From assembly GCA_032718475.1 (NCBI GenBank), contig JAUCBJ010002488.1, positions 1-31,712 of the forward strand: a DNA stretch of 31,712 bases. Direction: 5' to 3'. The number at the start of each line of letters is the position of its first letter. Position 1 is the first letter of the stretch. Source of the DNA: Nemertoderma westbladi. Taxonomy: Eukaryota > Xenacoelomorpha > Nemertodermatida > Nemertodermatidae. The translations under genes were made by a program, and so were the position numbers. The notes under the pieces are model-generated. The model did not search any database and was not told the DNA's origin. It was given only the letters and a program-made list of their open reading frames with translations. Below, piece by piece: positions 1 through 11,217 of the stretch.

Positions 1-2200
1 TGGTGAGACAGTGGGCCTACATAATCACTACAGTAAGCCTAAATAATCACTACAGTAGGCCTATATTTAATAATACAGTTGGTCCAGTATTTAAGTATAA
101 GAATAAACTCAATCAACCAGCTACTACTGTATAAACACTTTTCGAAAATATATCATTTGTTTATATTTAATGAAGGCAATATTGAAAAATTAAATCATTA
201 CACAGTAGGCCTACTGCAGTAGCACGACCTGGGAGGAACTGCCATTATGTTGTCAATGTGACTTCAGTATGGGTGAACCTTGGAGTACGCAGTACTGCCC
301 CAATAAATAAATACTATACAGTACGCGCGGTAAAGGTTAAAACTTGTAAAAAATTATCATTATACATAAAGTAATTTGTGATTGATTTGTTATTCTGTTG
401 GATATGGATTCTATACCGTGGTTATTATAGGCCAACCTATTTGGGCTACAACATAAATATAAATTTATATAGTGCAGTACAGTAAGCACAGTAATTTGGT
501 TATATTTTTATTATTTTTTATTACCTCTGATCGTTGAACGAGTTTCGTACGATTCGTTGTACGATTTCTGTTTCATCCGTTATTTGCCATGCAATAATTA
601 TCGATTGTACCAAATAGTAGCAAATAGTTCGGACACTGTTTTTCGACAGGAAACAGTATTTTTTTATTAGCAAATTCCCGACAATTTGTCATTTTTATTT
701 TATTTAATTTGAAATTTACATTTTTTTACATACATAAAGTACTGTACATGGCAAAATACCAAAATGAATTTGATTTTCTACTGACAGAAAGCTGGAATTG
801 AATAATAAAGTCTGTTTTCAGTTTGGTTGCGTCTTCGGTCACGGGATTGTATGGTGGGGACTATATCTCATTGATCTGTTTCCTCTTCCACATTAGAGTT
901 ATTCTCGCTCTCTGGTACTAGTAGGCCTACATATTGTACTGTATGATAGCGGGTCTTCGTTAAACAGAAGGCCAGCAGTAAGTTATCATCGAGCAATTAC
1001 TGTAGGGCCGAGCTTCAAATGCCTATTTTGTGAGTCATAAGTCAGAAGGCATATGGAAAACGGCCATACAGTAGTATAATACCGGCTCAAATAAGGTTAG
1101 ACCTGGAAGTACAGCTCTAACTCAAACTGATGATATCGTTTTCAGAGATCTTTCATTTTCAAACAAACCAAATGACAAAATTGACTTTTCCTGTAAAACG
1201 GCATTTTTCATTCTAATATTGTTTGCAAGTAATATTCCAGGATTTTGGTCTTATTTACTTTTAAATTACCCATTAATGTAACGAATTTAAACAATAATAG
1301 TTTTGGTATTGGAATTATGTAACATTAGGTAGGAAACTATGTATGTTTAGGGATATAGGTTTTTTCAAAATAATTATTACATTTTTTACAATAATACTCA
1401 AAAAGCATTAAAACCCTTAAGAAAAATTCGATTATTAAGTTTTAAAAATATACGTAAATCAAATCTCCCCCGATCATAATAAACAACAATTCTACCTACC
1501 TCCTGATTCGTTGTTTCCAATTATATACTGTATCAACGTTTCCCGGGCTTAGCCTATTTATAATAGTAAAATATACTATATAGGTTGTTTAAAAAAAAAA
1601 TTTCTTTATCATGGAGTGTATGCAAAACTGGCATATAGGTGGTTTTAAAACGATAAAAATCTCAGTTATACGTGGGAGTATGGCCTAAGTGTGTTGATCG
1701 GATTCAGAATACATTTTAACATAAAGAAATGCAGCAACCTCCATTTCGGCAATAATGGCATATAGGTGGTTTCAATTTCAAAATGAAAGGGACGATATGT
1801 GAATGTACTGTATAAAAAAAGTGAGACATAATATGACTCATTTATACATTCATATAATAATAACAATGTATATAATAATATATATATAATAATAATAACA
1901 ATCTCAATGAGATAGAGTGAATGAATATGCATATTATGCATATTCATTCATTAATACCATTTACCTAGTATAATGCCCCCACTATTAAAGGAATGACATT
2001 GACGTATTCAGGGAAATAAACTTGAGAGTAAATTTGGATTTATTTCCGCGAAATCCTTCTAAAAATTTGTGTTTTTTGTTTAACAATGTTTAATAAATAG
2101 GCCTACAGTACCTTTAATTATAAATTTACAATTTAGAGTGTTTGAATATCTGGTTTACAGTATTATGGCGGAGTTGATGGCCAAAAACTAATTGATGGCC
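1..2200. other. AT-rich non-coding stretch
   Basis: I see no supportable gene here. The only local structure is a near-perfect 22-bp direct repeat at about 21-63 (ATAATCACTACAGTA followed by AAGCCTA or GGCCTA), a short direct repeat GGCATATAGGTGGTTT at about 1631 and 1757, and the palindrome listed separately. The host word GTAGGCCTAC recurs, for example near 54, 206 and 921. The open frame at 1666-1947 on minus is low-complexity AT-rich translation and I do not believe it. Confidence 0.7.
1918..1950. repeat. Perfect 33-bp inverted repeat
   Basis: The 16-base arm TGAATGAATATGCATA (1918-1933) and its exact reverse complement (1935-1950) are separated by a single T. It could be a cruciform-forming palindrome or the fused ends of a tiny inverted-repeat element. 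The surroundings are simple AT repeats, so random origin is possible but a 16-bp perfect arm is long for that. Confidence 0.9.
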
Positions 2201-2211
2201 TCTGATGGGCC

Positions 2212-2220
2212 TATATAAAA
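2212..2220 (+). promoter_or_regulatory. Candidate TATA box of the PAN/LamG gene
   Basis: TATATAAAA lies 208 bases before the ATG of the downstream secreted-protein gene. With usual spacing, transcription would begin at about 2240-2250 and give a leader of roughly 180 bases. The leader region (2230-2405) resembles a second copy near 29670-29830, so the promoter area may derive from a repeat. This is motif plus position only, and AT-rich sequence gives chance matches. Confidence 0.35.
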
Positions 2221-2427
2221 GAACATAGCAGAGTAGCTATTCGACAAATCAGATAACCCTTTGCGTACCAAAGATAAATTACATTATCTTTTCCTCCCAA
2301 GAAAAAAATATACTGTATGCGATCAGACCATGGGTTAATATCTTGTTGAGATTTTCACTCCAGAGATTTTTACATAATCAGGATAACTATATTACAACTT
2401 ATCCTATAAAGAAATAAACTCCTTATA

Positions 2428-5400
2428 ATGTATACTGGAGTCTTTGTTATCGCAATCACTGTGATAAACAATTCGGTTGGCAAAATCTACATTAACAACT
2501 TCTGTACGAAACCCACAGCTACTGCGTTGTCTACAACCTCTCCCTCTACCGCTTTATGTAACATTAAGTGCGAACAAAGGGACCAGTGTACGGGTTTCAG
2601 TTACAACGAAGGGGTCTGTAAGCTTTACTACGATAGCTGTCTTGAAAGAATGGACAGCTGGTATGTTGATACATTAGAAAGAAGATGGATTAGTACGAAA
2701 AAAGGTGAGATGCGTTCATTAATTATCAGATATTATATAGTAAAAAATATTCTAGATCCAGTCGCATTGCCAGTTCACACAAATAAATTACACTTCTGTA
2801 TTTTGTATATCACGTTTGTTTCCATTCCAGTTGAATGGGTTACAAAGTTTCGTTCTCCTTGCCACAAAAGTTTCCTAAGAGAAGTGAATCTAACGACTCA
2901 AACAGACATCAGCTCTTACAATGAATGTATGGAGGAATGCGGTGTCAATCATCTATGCAGAGCGGTTGTTTGGGCCTGGAAGGCAGAGAATTTCTGTGGA
3001 TTCGAAACTGGCGGAGATTCAGACACCAAACTTAGTACTATCGTCGACACCTACGGTGACGATGTCGCCTACTTTGATAAGATCGATGACATTCCATTTC
3101 TCTGTAAGTTTGAATAAATGTGCCTACAGTTCAATGACAGCAGATCTTTACTGTATATCAGGTGATATTGGTCATCTACTGTATGCTAATGAACTCAGTA
3201 CTTCTCTATTTTAGGCCCAGATGAGGATCCATGCGACCTTTGTCCAGAAGAAAACAAATGTGGAGAAATAAATAAAATATACAGGGGAAAACCGCTTTGT
3301 AATTCCTGTGCCATCAGCTACGTAACACTCGTTGACACTGCAAATGAATATATATGCGGAGGTGAGGAGGTATATATAATTTATACTGCAATTATTACTA
3401 TAATATACTGTTAGATCTATCTATTCGTGCTGGCAATAATAGTGAAGTAAATCATATTTTTATTACTATTCTTTTATTGATACATTATGGCCTAGCTACT
3501 TGCAACAAGTACAGAATCAGAATCTCTCATTCCATTTGAGCTCCATAATTATTTTTTTATCCTGTAGGCCTACTACAGTAGGGGATAGTCTCTGAAAGCT
3601 GCAGTGGCGTCCTTTTTCTAACCAAAATAATAAACTAACTACTGTGTATTTCATATTCGACCAATTTGCGATGTAGATTATTTTTTTATTTGAGACCAAC
3701 TTGCGCCACTATCTGACATATATCGTGGACCCTACAAAAAGAAAACAGTCTGGCGAACTTATCTTTCGATAGCTGCTACCCGGGTAGGATTTAAGATTTA
3801 AGGAACATTTAAACAAATTTATAATAAATAATAATTTAAAAATATTCCAAGGGCTGTTTTCTTAACTAGTTAGTGTAATAATAGGCACTACAAGACTCAG
3901 TCTGACACTACCACAACACTGCCTTGTAAATCTATTCGCTGTCCATCCACAAATTCAAGCAAGCCCCATCTGCTGCCCTGTCAATCACATCGCGGCTAGG
4001 CCATTAACAAAAGCTATTGTTGGTGGTAATCTGAGTACAAAGGCTTGCTGCAGAAGAGAGATGTAAACTATTACTTTGAAATCATTTCAATGTCATTTCA
4101 ATATGAGATAGAAAGTCTGGAATTTCGGTCCGTCGATTTCAAGGTCATTTCAATATGCCATCAATGTCATTTCAAATGTCAATGCTACTTTCAATGATAT
4201 TCTAGGGACACATTTTGATCAAACTTTGATCAATGTTTGATCAAAGTTTGATCAAAGGAATGCTTTTTGAGAGCGGGACTGTACAACCAATAAGATTGCA
4301 AGCTCGGCGACCAACCAACTGAGCTACAGTACACCGCCTTAGTGGACCCTATACATTCCTCTTAAATTCCACTAATTCCAGGAAACATTCCATACAGAAG
4401 GTCTACAGTCGCGATAGATTTATGAATCTTCGATTTTCTCTCAACAATTCCGACCAAAGAATAATACTGAATATTCTCCAACTTTCCGTAGTCGAACACG
4501 TACAGTACGTCTCCCTGTATGTCCGCGCCAACGTCTTCATGTGCGTACATTCTTGTTAACGTTAAAAGTATACGTCGCCCTCGCCATCATCATAGACTGT
4601 GCAGTTCACAGGACACCTTGCTTCTGGAACAAAATCATAAAAATCCTTGTTAAATTTCTGGATTACTAAACGCCTCTATGGATGATCCTCTATACCTCTT
4701 TACCCGTCTATGGACGAGCCGTAAAATTATCATTTAGGCCCGATATATGTTGTGTATAATATAGTACAACAGTTTTTCCATCTATTTCATCCCTTTCCAT
4801 TTTTTTACAGATCTGCTCGATACATGTTAGCTTTATTTAGTATAGGCGATGATACAGTAAAATAAATTAAAGTGATCCATAGACGTGTGTACAATAACTC
4901 GAAAGCTAGGAGGGCACCACACTAACTCCTGATGGTAAAAACTCCATAACTATTCAACCCTATCTTTACTCCCACTAAAGAAGCCAGGTTCCTATTGTTA
5001 GGTTTGCCTAAACACTAGTTTCTTGCTTAAAGACACTAACAGTTAGGAATTTATACAGCCTTGTGTCTTATTTCTGAACCTTATAGCTAAACGCTATTGT
5101 GAAAGAGGTTCAGGCGCTGTATCCACTCGGACACTGCGACAGTGATAAATATTCGTAGTATGGCAATGATACAGGTTTGTATTCTATAGACAATAATAGT
5201 TGTGTCCCCAAATACAGTATTACTTCCCATTATGACAGAAATATCCTCATTTAAATTACTCTAATATTGTTTTTTTCAGCGGAGTCAAATTCTCCACAAA
5301 CAAAGCTGGTTGCTTATTGGCCATTGAGTTTCATATACAAAGGTAATGACAAATTAGGACAACTCAATGGTAGTATCCATGGCAACCTGGTATATAACAA

Positions 5401-5953
5401 AGGGCCAGGAGACGTTGAAGGGCAGTCAGCCGATTTCGGTAGTGGGTATGTTTCCGTCTCTCATGGCAACGAGTTGCAAACAGAAACTTTCACTATGATT
5501 GCTTTTATAAAGCAGACGACCAGTTCAGTTGGACCAATATTAGAATTTGGGGATAGGTTGAGTTATGGGTCACATTTATGGGTTTGGCTCGGTACAACAA
5601 CACTTTACTACTGTTGCCAAGCAGATAATTTCATCTTGGTCGACTCAATCTCTATAGACCAATGGTATATGGTAGCTGTGGCATGGAGTGCAACTGCCAA
5701 TAAGAGGTATCTGTACAGCCGCAGCATAGATAGCATGGAACACAAGATATTCGAGCAGGGGAATCTAATCGTAGATACAACGAGACCGGATAAAGACTCG
5801 CTGAATCTTCTAATTGGGAGACGGGAAAAAACGACGCTAAAATTTCCAGGATTGATGGCTCATGTCCGATACTACCGTAGTTACTTAACAGTCCGACAGT
5901 TGGACCAAGTCCTCGATGAAGTATTGCAACTAGAGAAACAAGAAGAAGATTAA
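2428..5953 (+). CDS. Secreted modular protein: two PAN/apple-like modules, Cys-rich module, LamG-like domain (4 exons)
   Basis: My exon model is 2428-2704, 2831-3103, 3215-3361 and 5280-5953, giving 456 residues. All three introns have GT-AG ends (donors GTGAG, GTAAGT, GTGAGG) and all are phase 1, the classic pattern of shuffled extracellular modules. Residues 1-18 are hydrophobic enough to be a weak signal peptide. Residues about 25-85 form a PAN/apple-like module (CNIKC, then QCTGFSY, then VCKLYYD). Residues about 95-184 form a second one (ECMEEC, then HLCRAVVW, then FCGF). Exon 3 adds a small module with seven cysteines. Residues about 240-445 fit a LamG/concanavalin-A jellyroll (LVAYWPL near its start, FPGLMAHVRYYRSYLT near its end). 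Such proteins are usually extracellular binding proteins, and no ligand can be read here. The start could be wrong if a further 5' exon exists. The polyadenylation signal is unclear. Confidence 0.75.
4214..4256. repeat. 43-bp palindrome built from TTTGATCAAA
   Basis: A 19-base arm, TTTGATCAAACTTTGATCA, and its exact reverse complement surround a 5-base centre. The half-arms are themselves palindromic (TTTGATCAAA), so the site is a nested cruciform of four TTGATCAA cores. It lies next to the tRNA-like SINE fragment and may be part of that repeat family. Confidence 0.9.
4274..4336 (-). mobile_element. tRNA-derived SINE fragment
   Basis: Read on minus, the sequence contains TAGCTCAGTTGGTTGG, a good match to a pol III A box and tRNA D-arm. 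About 30 bases on, a degenerate B-box-like GGTTGTACAGTCC follows. The full tRNA fold is not kept, so this is a tRNA-derived repeat rather than a functional tRNA. The body and tail of the SINE are not defined, and the adjoining palindrome may belong to it. Confidence 0.5.
4362..4623 (-). pseudogene. Possible decayed minus-strand exon, unrecognised
   Basis: After an acceptor-like TTTTGTTCCAG on minus, a frame reads CPVNCTVYDDGEGDVY and then meets a stop. In another frame a 62-codon ORF (4362-4550) has protein-like composition and includes FDYGKLENIQYYSLVGIVE. A single frameshift near 4560-4570 would link them. The pattern of paired cysteines, then beta-rich sequence, then a YxLVG-like strand loosely recalls netrin-type (NTR) modules, but this is a guess. 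It lies on the opposite strand inside an intron. Confidence 0.2.
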
Positions 5954-6909
5954 CTACTGAACTGATTGTGTCTGTAATGTCTCTGATGGTGTCAAAACTT
6001 GTACCTCGGTGTCTTTAGTGTAATTTATAAATATAAATAACAATTTCTAAATTTTAAAATAACTATTTTAGAAATATTTCTAAAACAAAACCAACTATAA
6101 TGTATATTTTCTGTACAATTTGAAATTCAAAATTTAGTATAACCAACATTTTCTTGGTTACAGAATATGTCGATGATATATTCTATTGCCAGAGCTATCA
6201 TGTCTCCCCTGTGTACTATATAATTTCAGAGTGCGTGCATTGGTTATTATTCTTTCTATATTCTGCTATTAATATTAATTTTTAAACAGTATCATGTACC
6301 GATGGGCCTGTAGTCATATCTACTACTACACTGTACACCATATCCTAGAATATAGTGTTTTATTCACGTAGGCCAAACCCCCCCCCCCCCCCCCCCCCCA
6401 ATTTAATGAGATTGCATGAAATTTGAAATAGAGATAATTTCACGTACAGTGATTATTGATAGTAACAATGTGTTGGCAAGCTGTATTTTTCGAGGTGTTT
6501 GTTTCACGTACAGTAACTCCCCCTGCACCTGGGTGAGTCAGAATTTTTATTTTTGCTTTCATTCAGTTACAATACTTTAAGCGTTTGAAACATGTGTCTC
6601 CATCGATACTGCACCAGTTACTGTATACCGCAGTTAGTCTTCAACCTTACAGTACTGTATAGTGATTTGTTTATACTGTTATTTCTAGTTTAAACTATGT
6701 CATTCTAAAACTATAGAATCTAAAACTACAGTATGTATAATATTTCTAGTAACAATAGAACCATACTGTATAGTGCACAGGTTGCCTACAATGTAAATTA
6801 AATTTATACAATTTAGTCTGCTGTACTGTAGATAAATTCGTCAAATTGTTAGAAAAACTGACGATTACTTACCAGAAAACTCAAAGCAATTACCTGATCC
6901 TTATTTACA
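5954..6909. other. 3' flank of the PAN/LamG gene and non-coding stretch with poly-C run
   Basis: No gene is seen. A run of 22 C residues occupies 6378-6399. TATAAATATAAATAA near 6026-6040 could serve as a weak polyadenylation signal, but no canonical AATAAA is placed convincingly. The rest is AT-rich with many TACAGTA/TACTGTA words. Confidence 0.6.
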
Positions 6910-7905
6910 GTAGATGATATTGTAATTCCATCTACAAATGTTTCGGAACACATCGATATGTTAGAAAATATTTTCTCAAGATTATTAGAAGATGGATGGA
7001 AATTAAACCCAAATAAATGTTCATTTGGTGATCTATCTATAAAAATATTTTGATTTATATTTGAAAATGGCTTAATGAAATCTGATCCCGAGAAGATTCA
7101 GGGTATAGGCCAACTGCAATATAATGAACCTAAAACACCGAAACAATTGCCGACATTCACAGGTATGTGCGGTTACGATTCCAAATTTATTCCTAATTAT
7201 GCAACTACAGTATTGCAGCGCCGCTCTATACAGCTCAAACTCTACCAGCTAATGAATTCAATTTTTATGAGGAATGCAGACGAGGATTTTCACATTTGAA
7301 AGCATGCTCGCTCACATGGTGAAAATGTGGTGTTGCGTTTGGTGGACTTTACGGCACCATTTGTATTAGAAATCGATGCAAGTTAAGTAGGGATTAGAGC
7401 AGTGTTATGTCAACCTACTGTACAATGGATAAAAGACCAATAGCATATGCCTCTCATAAACTGACGGCTACAGAAAAAAGATGTTCCACAATAGATATGG
7501 AGTTATTGGCTTTAAAATGGGCCGTGCATAAATTTCATACATACTTGCATGGGAGACTATTTACAATATTAACTGATCACAGGCGATAAAAGCTCTAGTG
7601 CTTCGGGGTAGCTTCCAAAGGCAAAACATTTGTTAGCGAGTGCTCCCGGCTGTTGAAAACTGCCGCACTTGTGCATCACAAAAAGGTTAGCAGCAATTTC
7701 ATCCAGTTACAGTAGTATTTCGACATTACCAAGTGAACCAACACTATTATCATTTAAATTTGTTGCTATTGATATGGTGGGGCCACTCCCAATGCAACGT
7801 TCTGGTTATATTCATGTTCTAACTATAATAGATCACACAACGCGATTTTTAACTATGACACCTCTCATTAAAACTGACGCATCTACAGCGCAATAATTTT
7901 TATTG
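6910..7905 (+). pseudogene. Ty3/gypsy pol remnant (RT palm/thumb, RNase H, integrase pieces)
   Basis: Translation in shifting frames gives, in order: VDDIVIPS and LLEDGWKLNPNKCSFG, typical of the RT palm YVDD region and its downstream strand; a piece with ELLALKWAVHKFHTYLHGR and LTDH, typical of RNase H; a CRTC fragment of the integrase zinc domain near 7650; and FKFVAIDMVGPLPMQRSGY near 7760, the first catalytic strand of the integrase core. Several stops and frameshifts interrupt it (for example the stop near 7051). No LTRs were found around it, and the pieces appear compressed by deletions. It is distinct from elements A and B at the peptide level. Confidence 0.8.
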
Positions 7906-7941
7906 TCCGTTTAAATCACTCATGATCACTAGCGTAGCGAG

Positions 7942-7971
7942 GGTAGGGTCCCAGGGTCTCGGGACCCTACC
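7942..7971. repeat. Hairpin with 11-bp GC-rich stem
   Basis: GGTAGGGTCCC (7942-7952) pairs perfectly with GGGACCCTACC (7961-7971) across an 8-base loop. It lies just after the pol remnant. It could be a fold-back from a terminal repeat or a chance hairpin. Confidence 0.8.
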
Positions 7972-9058
7972 GTAGAGATTCCCTCTTACACTAACTCTGA
8001 GAGCATTTTGCCATCGTCAAGTTCCGTTAAATTAAAAAAATTATAATGACAAGTGGAATAAACCGAATATTAGAAAATATTCGAAGTTGAAGTTGCTTTG
8101 GAAAGGAGCCCGACCCCAGACCAGATACAATCCACATTATCCCAGGCAGGTTGCCAAAGAAAATAAGTAGTAGAAGTAGACCATATACCCCATCAAAGTG
8201 TTGTAGCCAGGCCTCCAGCCACACTACCAATATTCCCTCAGGCACCCCGCCCCCATGATAAGGCATCATAATATCATACAATGTTCTTAGAAAGCCAGCT
8301 TATTACTTAGGCCTATATTATATTATGTAATTTTTTCTGGGTACACTGACCAACGTGATTGGATATTGCGTAGCTTCTCTTGCCGAGTCACAACTAAATA
8401 ACCTCTGGGTGGCTATGTATTTTAATTCAATATTATTGTTAATACCATGAAAATTACTTTGAAATGAAATGTAATTAATTAGAACATTAATTTTTTTTTA
8501 ACAAAAAAACGTTTTTTTTTACTTTCAATAAATCAAAAAAGTGTATTTAATAATGTACCGGTACCATAATTAGTTCAATTTCAAAATGTGGCAGTTTATA
8601 AAATAATATACCATGGTGTGGGGTGGGGGATTGTTTCACAAAGCGACATTTAACTAAATGGAAATCGCCGATTTGTAAATAAGGTATTTAAAAATTTTAC
8701 ATTTAAATTTTACGTCCCTTAATTTAAATGACATGAATTGAAATTTGCCTACTGTCATTTTGCAATACTTTCATGTTATCAATACATGTTGTTATGATTC
8801 CATGGTAGTATAGTACTAGTTTTTAAGAATAAGTTAACTGTTCTTAATAGAAATATTATTAAATTTACTGAAAAGCCATGACAGCATGACGACCAGACCA
8901 GTTGCTATGCCGTATAACTATGTATGCTACATATAAACAAACAATAAATTCTCAACATTGAAATTTACACATTATCATTAACACATTATTATTTATAATG
9001 GTTTTTATTATGCATACACAAACAACATAAATAATGTTTCTAAATATATTATTTATTC
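7972..9058. other. AT-rich non-coding stretch
   Basis: No gene is supported. The open frame on minus at 8027-8281 is hydrophobic and without family resemblance. Long A and T runs occur near 8490-8540. The first LTR of element A begins at 9059. Confidence 0.6.
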
Positions 9059-9340
9059 TGTAATATGGGACCCCTTATCGAACTACATACAGTATGTATT
9101 GAAGGGACCTAATTTACTTACAATGTTTTTCATCTGGACTACCGCTACCGGTACTTACAATGTTTTTCATCTGGACTACCGCTACCGGTACTTACAATGT
9201 GTACCAGGATTATTTCTGATCTTAGGGTAGATTAATGATTATTACTACTGCTGTACCGTGGATTTTGGTTTTATCGGTATTCAATCAATGGGATTATGTT
9301 AATACAACATTTATATTGTTCTGACATTATGATTTTGTCA
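9059..9340 (+). repeat. 5' LTR of element A
   Basis: It starts TGTAATATGGGACC and ends TTTTGTCA (TG...CA), with the primer binding site three bases later. A 37-bp unit (9116-9152 and 9153-9189) is tandemly duplicated. The 3' LTR has one such unit plus a shorter divergent piece. The 3' LTR matches as far as the AATACAACA at 9309. The remaining 31 bases are inferred to belong to the LTR because they lead directly to the PBS. Confidence 0.85.
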
Positions 9341-9343
9341 TTG

Positions 9344-9361
9344 TGGCAGCCTATCGCAAAT
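9344..9361 (+). other. Primer binding site of element A
   Basis: TGGCAGCCTATCGCAAAT begins three bases after the LTR end. TGG complements the tRNA CCA tail, as usual for a minus-strand primer site. I cannot assign the tRNA. An untranslated leader of about 400 bases follows, with no coding signal, until the gag ATG at 9758. Confidence 0.65.
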
Positions 9362-9757
9362 ACGATTTCGATTTGATCTCGCTCAACCAGTCTTTCTGTT
9401 CACTAATTCTTAGGCCTAAACAAGACCTAGAGTTTGAGTTATTTAGACTGGTAACATTTGGTGACCTGGACGAGATTTGTTTATATTTGTGTAATGCTGT
9501 CAACGTGTCTCTATCTGGAAGTACCGGTACTGATGATATGCCTACTGGCCTAATCCCTGAAGTCTGCTAGGCGTAGGCCTACCATTAAAAAAAGTAACCT
9601 ACCGATGTACCCTATCTGGGCCTACTGTAATTGAAGCTTCAAGTACTGAATTACGGTTACACTGAATGTTGAATTAGTTTACCGACTGGACCAAGTACAG
9701 AAGTACTAGTACTGCAGTACAGCTATTATATTCTTAAGATAACGAACGGCATTTAGA

Positions 9758-10808
9758 ATGGATAAGGACGAAGTCGCTAAAGCCATAAATGATGCGTTAG
9801 AGAGTCAACGTGCGAGCCATAAATGATGCGTTAGAGAGTCAATGTGCGATCCATGAAGCTGCTATAAATGCAATGCGGGATCAGTTTGATCCACACTCTA
9901 AAACTCAACGAGAAGAATATAATAGCGCCATTGGTGATTTGAATGATCAGTTCCATTCCCTATTAGGTAAACTTCAGGCCGAGGTTAGTGAGTCCCGAAA
10001 TTTTATTAAAAATAATCGGAAAGAATTTAAAATATCTGGTTGTATTAAGGACCAAGATGCTAAGGATACTTTGGTGTATAGTAGTTTGTTGAAACAGCTT
10101 GATATGCCATTCAGAAGGGATATTCAGATGCTGAGATTGTTATGGGCATTATCAGAGCTATTGATTCAAAACTTCCATTACACAGTTTTTTAGAGAGTAT
10201 GGATTCATTATCACTTAGTGAAGCTCGGAAGTTTATTCGTAGTCACTATAGGGAAAAAGGGCCTACCAAACTTCATCATCTATTGAGTGACGCAACTCAG
10301 GATCCTTCTGAAGATGCCCAATCATTTGTTCTTCATGTTTTAAAATTGCGACAAAAATTGAGTTATGCTTTGCAGGAACACGGTACTAAGTTCAATTATG
10401 ATCCTGAACTTATTCGTCAGATGACTATGCATGCAATAAATACAGGTTTGTCTAATGAAGCAGTTCGAAGTGATTTAAAACCTTTATTGGAATCAGACTC
10501 CATTGTTCCTGATGAAACCCTTCTGGAGGCTTTAAACACTTCAACTAACAAGGAAAACGAACGATTGGAATAACTAAAATCGGCTAAAATCGCAAAACAG
10601 GTTAGTCAGAAAGCATCTGTTGCCTCAGTTTCTTCGAGTAGCTCATCACCCCCTGATGGAGCTACTGTAAATGTTGATGTCAAAGGTAAGCCTAAGAAAG
10701 ATAATTTGGTCGATGAAGTCCGCGCTTTGTCTCAGCAAATATCTAGCCTAACAGCTGGAATGCAGAAACCAGCAGTAGTCCAACCTAGATATAAACACAC
10801 GGATGATA
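9758..10808 (+). pseudogene. gag: Element A gag, 5' part (frameshifted)
   Basis: The reading starts with MDKDEVAKAINDALESQ. A 34-bp tandem duplication (9782-9815 and 9816-9849, one mismatch) shifts the frame. The frame then continues through NDQFHSLLGKLQAEVSESRN to about 10130. A second shift near 10130-10140 leads to SLSEARKFIRSHYREKG and HVLKLRQKLSYALQEHG. A TAA at 10571 interrupts the same frame, which then runs on to 10808. Helical, charged composition, position after the PBS and the CCHC knuckle downstream make it gag. It would form the capsid of virus-like particles. It is cut at 10808 by the LINE and resumes in frame at 14511. Confidence 0.8.
10766..10808 (+). repeat. Left target-site duplication of the LINE (43 bp)
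   Basis: These 43 bases start AAACCAGCAGTAGTCC and end CACACGGATGATA. They recur at 14511-14553 with one mismatch (CAACC against CGACC). They are gag coding sequence in the same frame on both sides, so they are a duplication of the target and not part of the inserted element. Confidence 0.93.
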
Positions 10809-10812
10809 CTAC

Positions 10813-11217
10813 TAGGATCGGCATGCTGCATTGCAGCTGCATTTTTAAGAATGCTGTGCTGGCTTATCGACAAAATTGCACCACCACAACTCCCTATCAC
10901 CCATGACATTTGTAGATCATCCGCATCTTCAAGGCCAGTGTCCTTTAAGATGCGTCTCAAGAAAGTCATGGGCTGTCCACCATGCTTATTCACTCCATGA
11001 GGCTGCCAAAGTACAAGATTATGCACTGGCTGGTCCTCAACGGCGAAAGCAATGTCCTACAAAGCGGAGGCGATTTTGTTATAGTGTCAAGCTTGGGGGA
11101 ACCAATGAGACACCTCCAATGTTATATAGTGTCTGGTTGGAGATGTGTGCATTGTACTTGACACAATGAACCCGGCGTAGCATTCTTGTGAATGTGCCAT
11201 CCAGAGATTTGGTGTCC
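10813..11217 (-). pseudogene. LINE C-terminal region
   Basis: In changing frames on minus this reads SLDGTFTRMLRRVH, then RLRFVGHCFRR, then a stretch around NLVLWQPHGVNKHGGQPMTF and RRILKDTGLEDADDLQ. The pattern of a basic patch, RLRFxGH, then a GxxxRGxPxTxxRR-like block, is typical of the C-terminus after the RT thumb in many non-LTR elements. It is separated from the RT frame by a frameshift or small deletion near 11220. Confidence 0.65.

Larger units (their letters stand above)
3362..5279 (+). other. Large last intron (1.9 kb) of the PAN/LamG gene
   Basis: The donor GTGAGG follows the third exon. The acceptor is a polypyrimidine run ending in TTTTTTCAG at 5271-5279. Codon phase 1 matches on both sides and restores an alanine codon, which supports the splice. 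The intron contains a tRNA-like SINE fragment, a 43-bp palindrome, clusters of TGTCATTTCAAT near 4080-4180, and a minus-strand coding-looking patch at 4362-4623. Otherwise it appears non-coding. Confidence 0.65.

Noticed and set aside
8027-8281. 84-codon hydrophobic ORF on minus
   Set aside because: Leu/Ile-rich translation of a low-complexity region, with no family motif, no splice or promoter support, and no homologous partner in the window.
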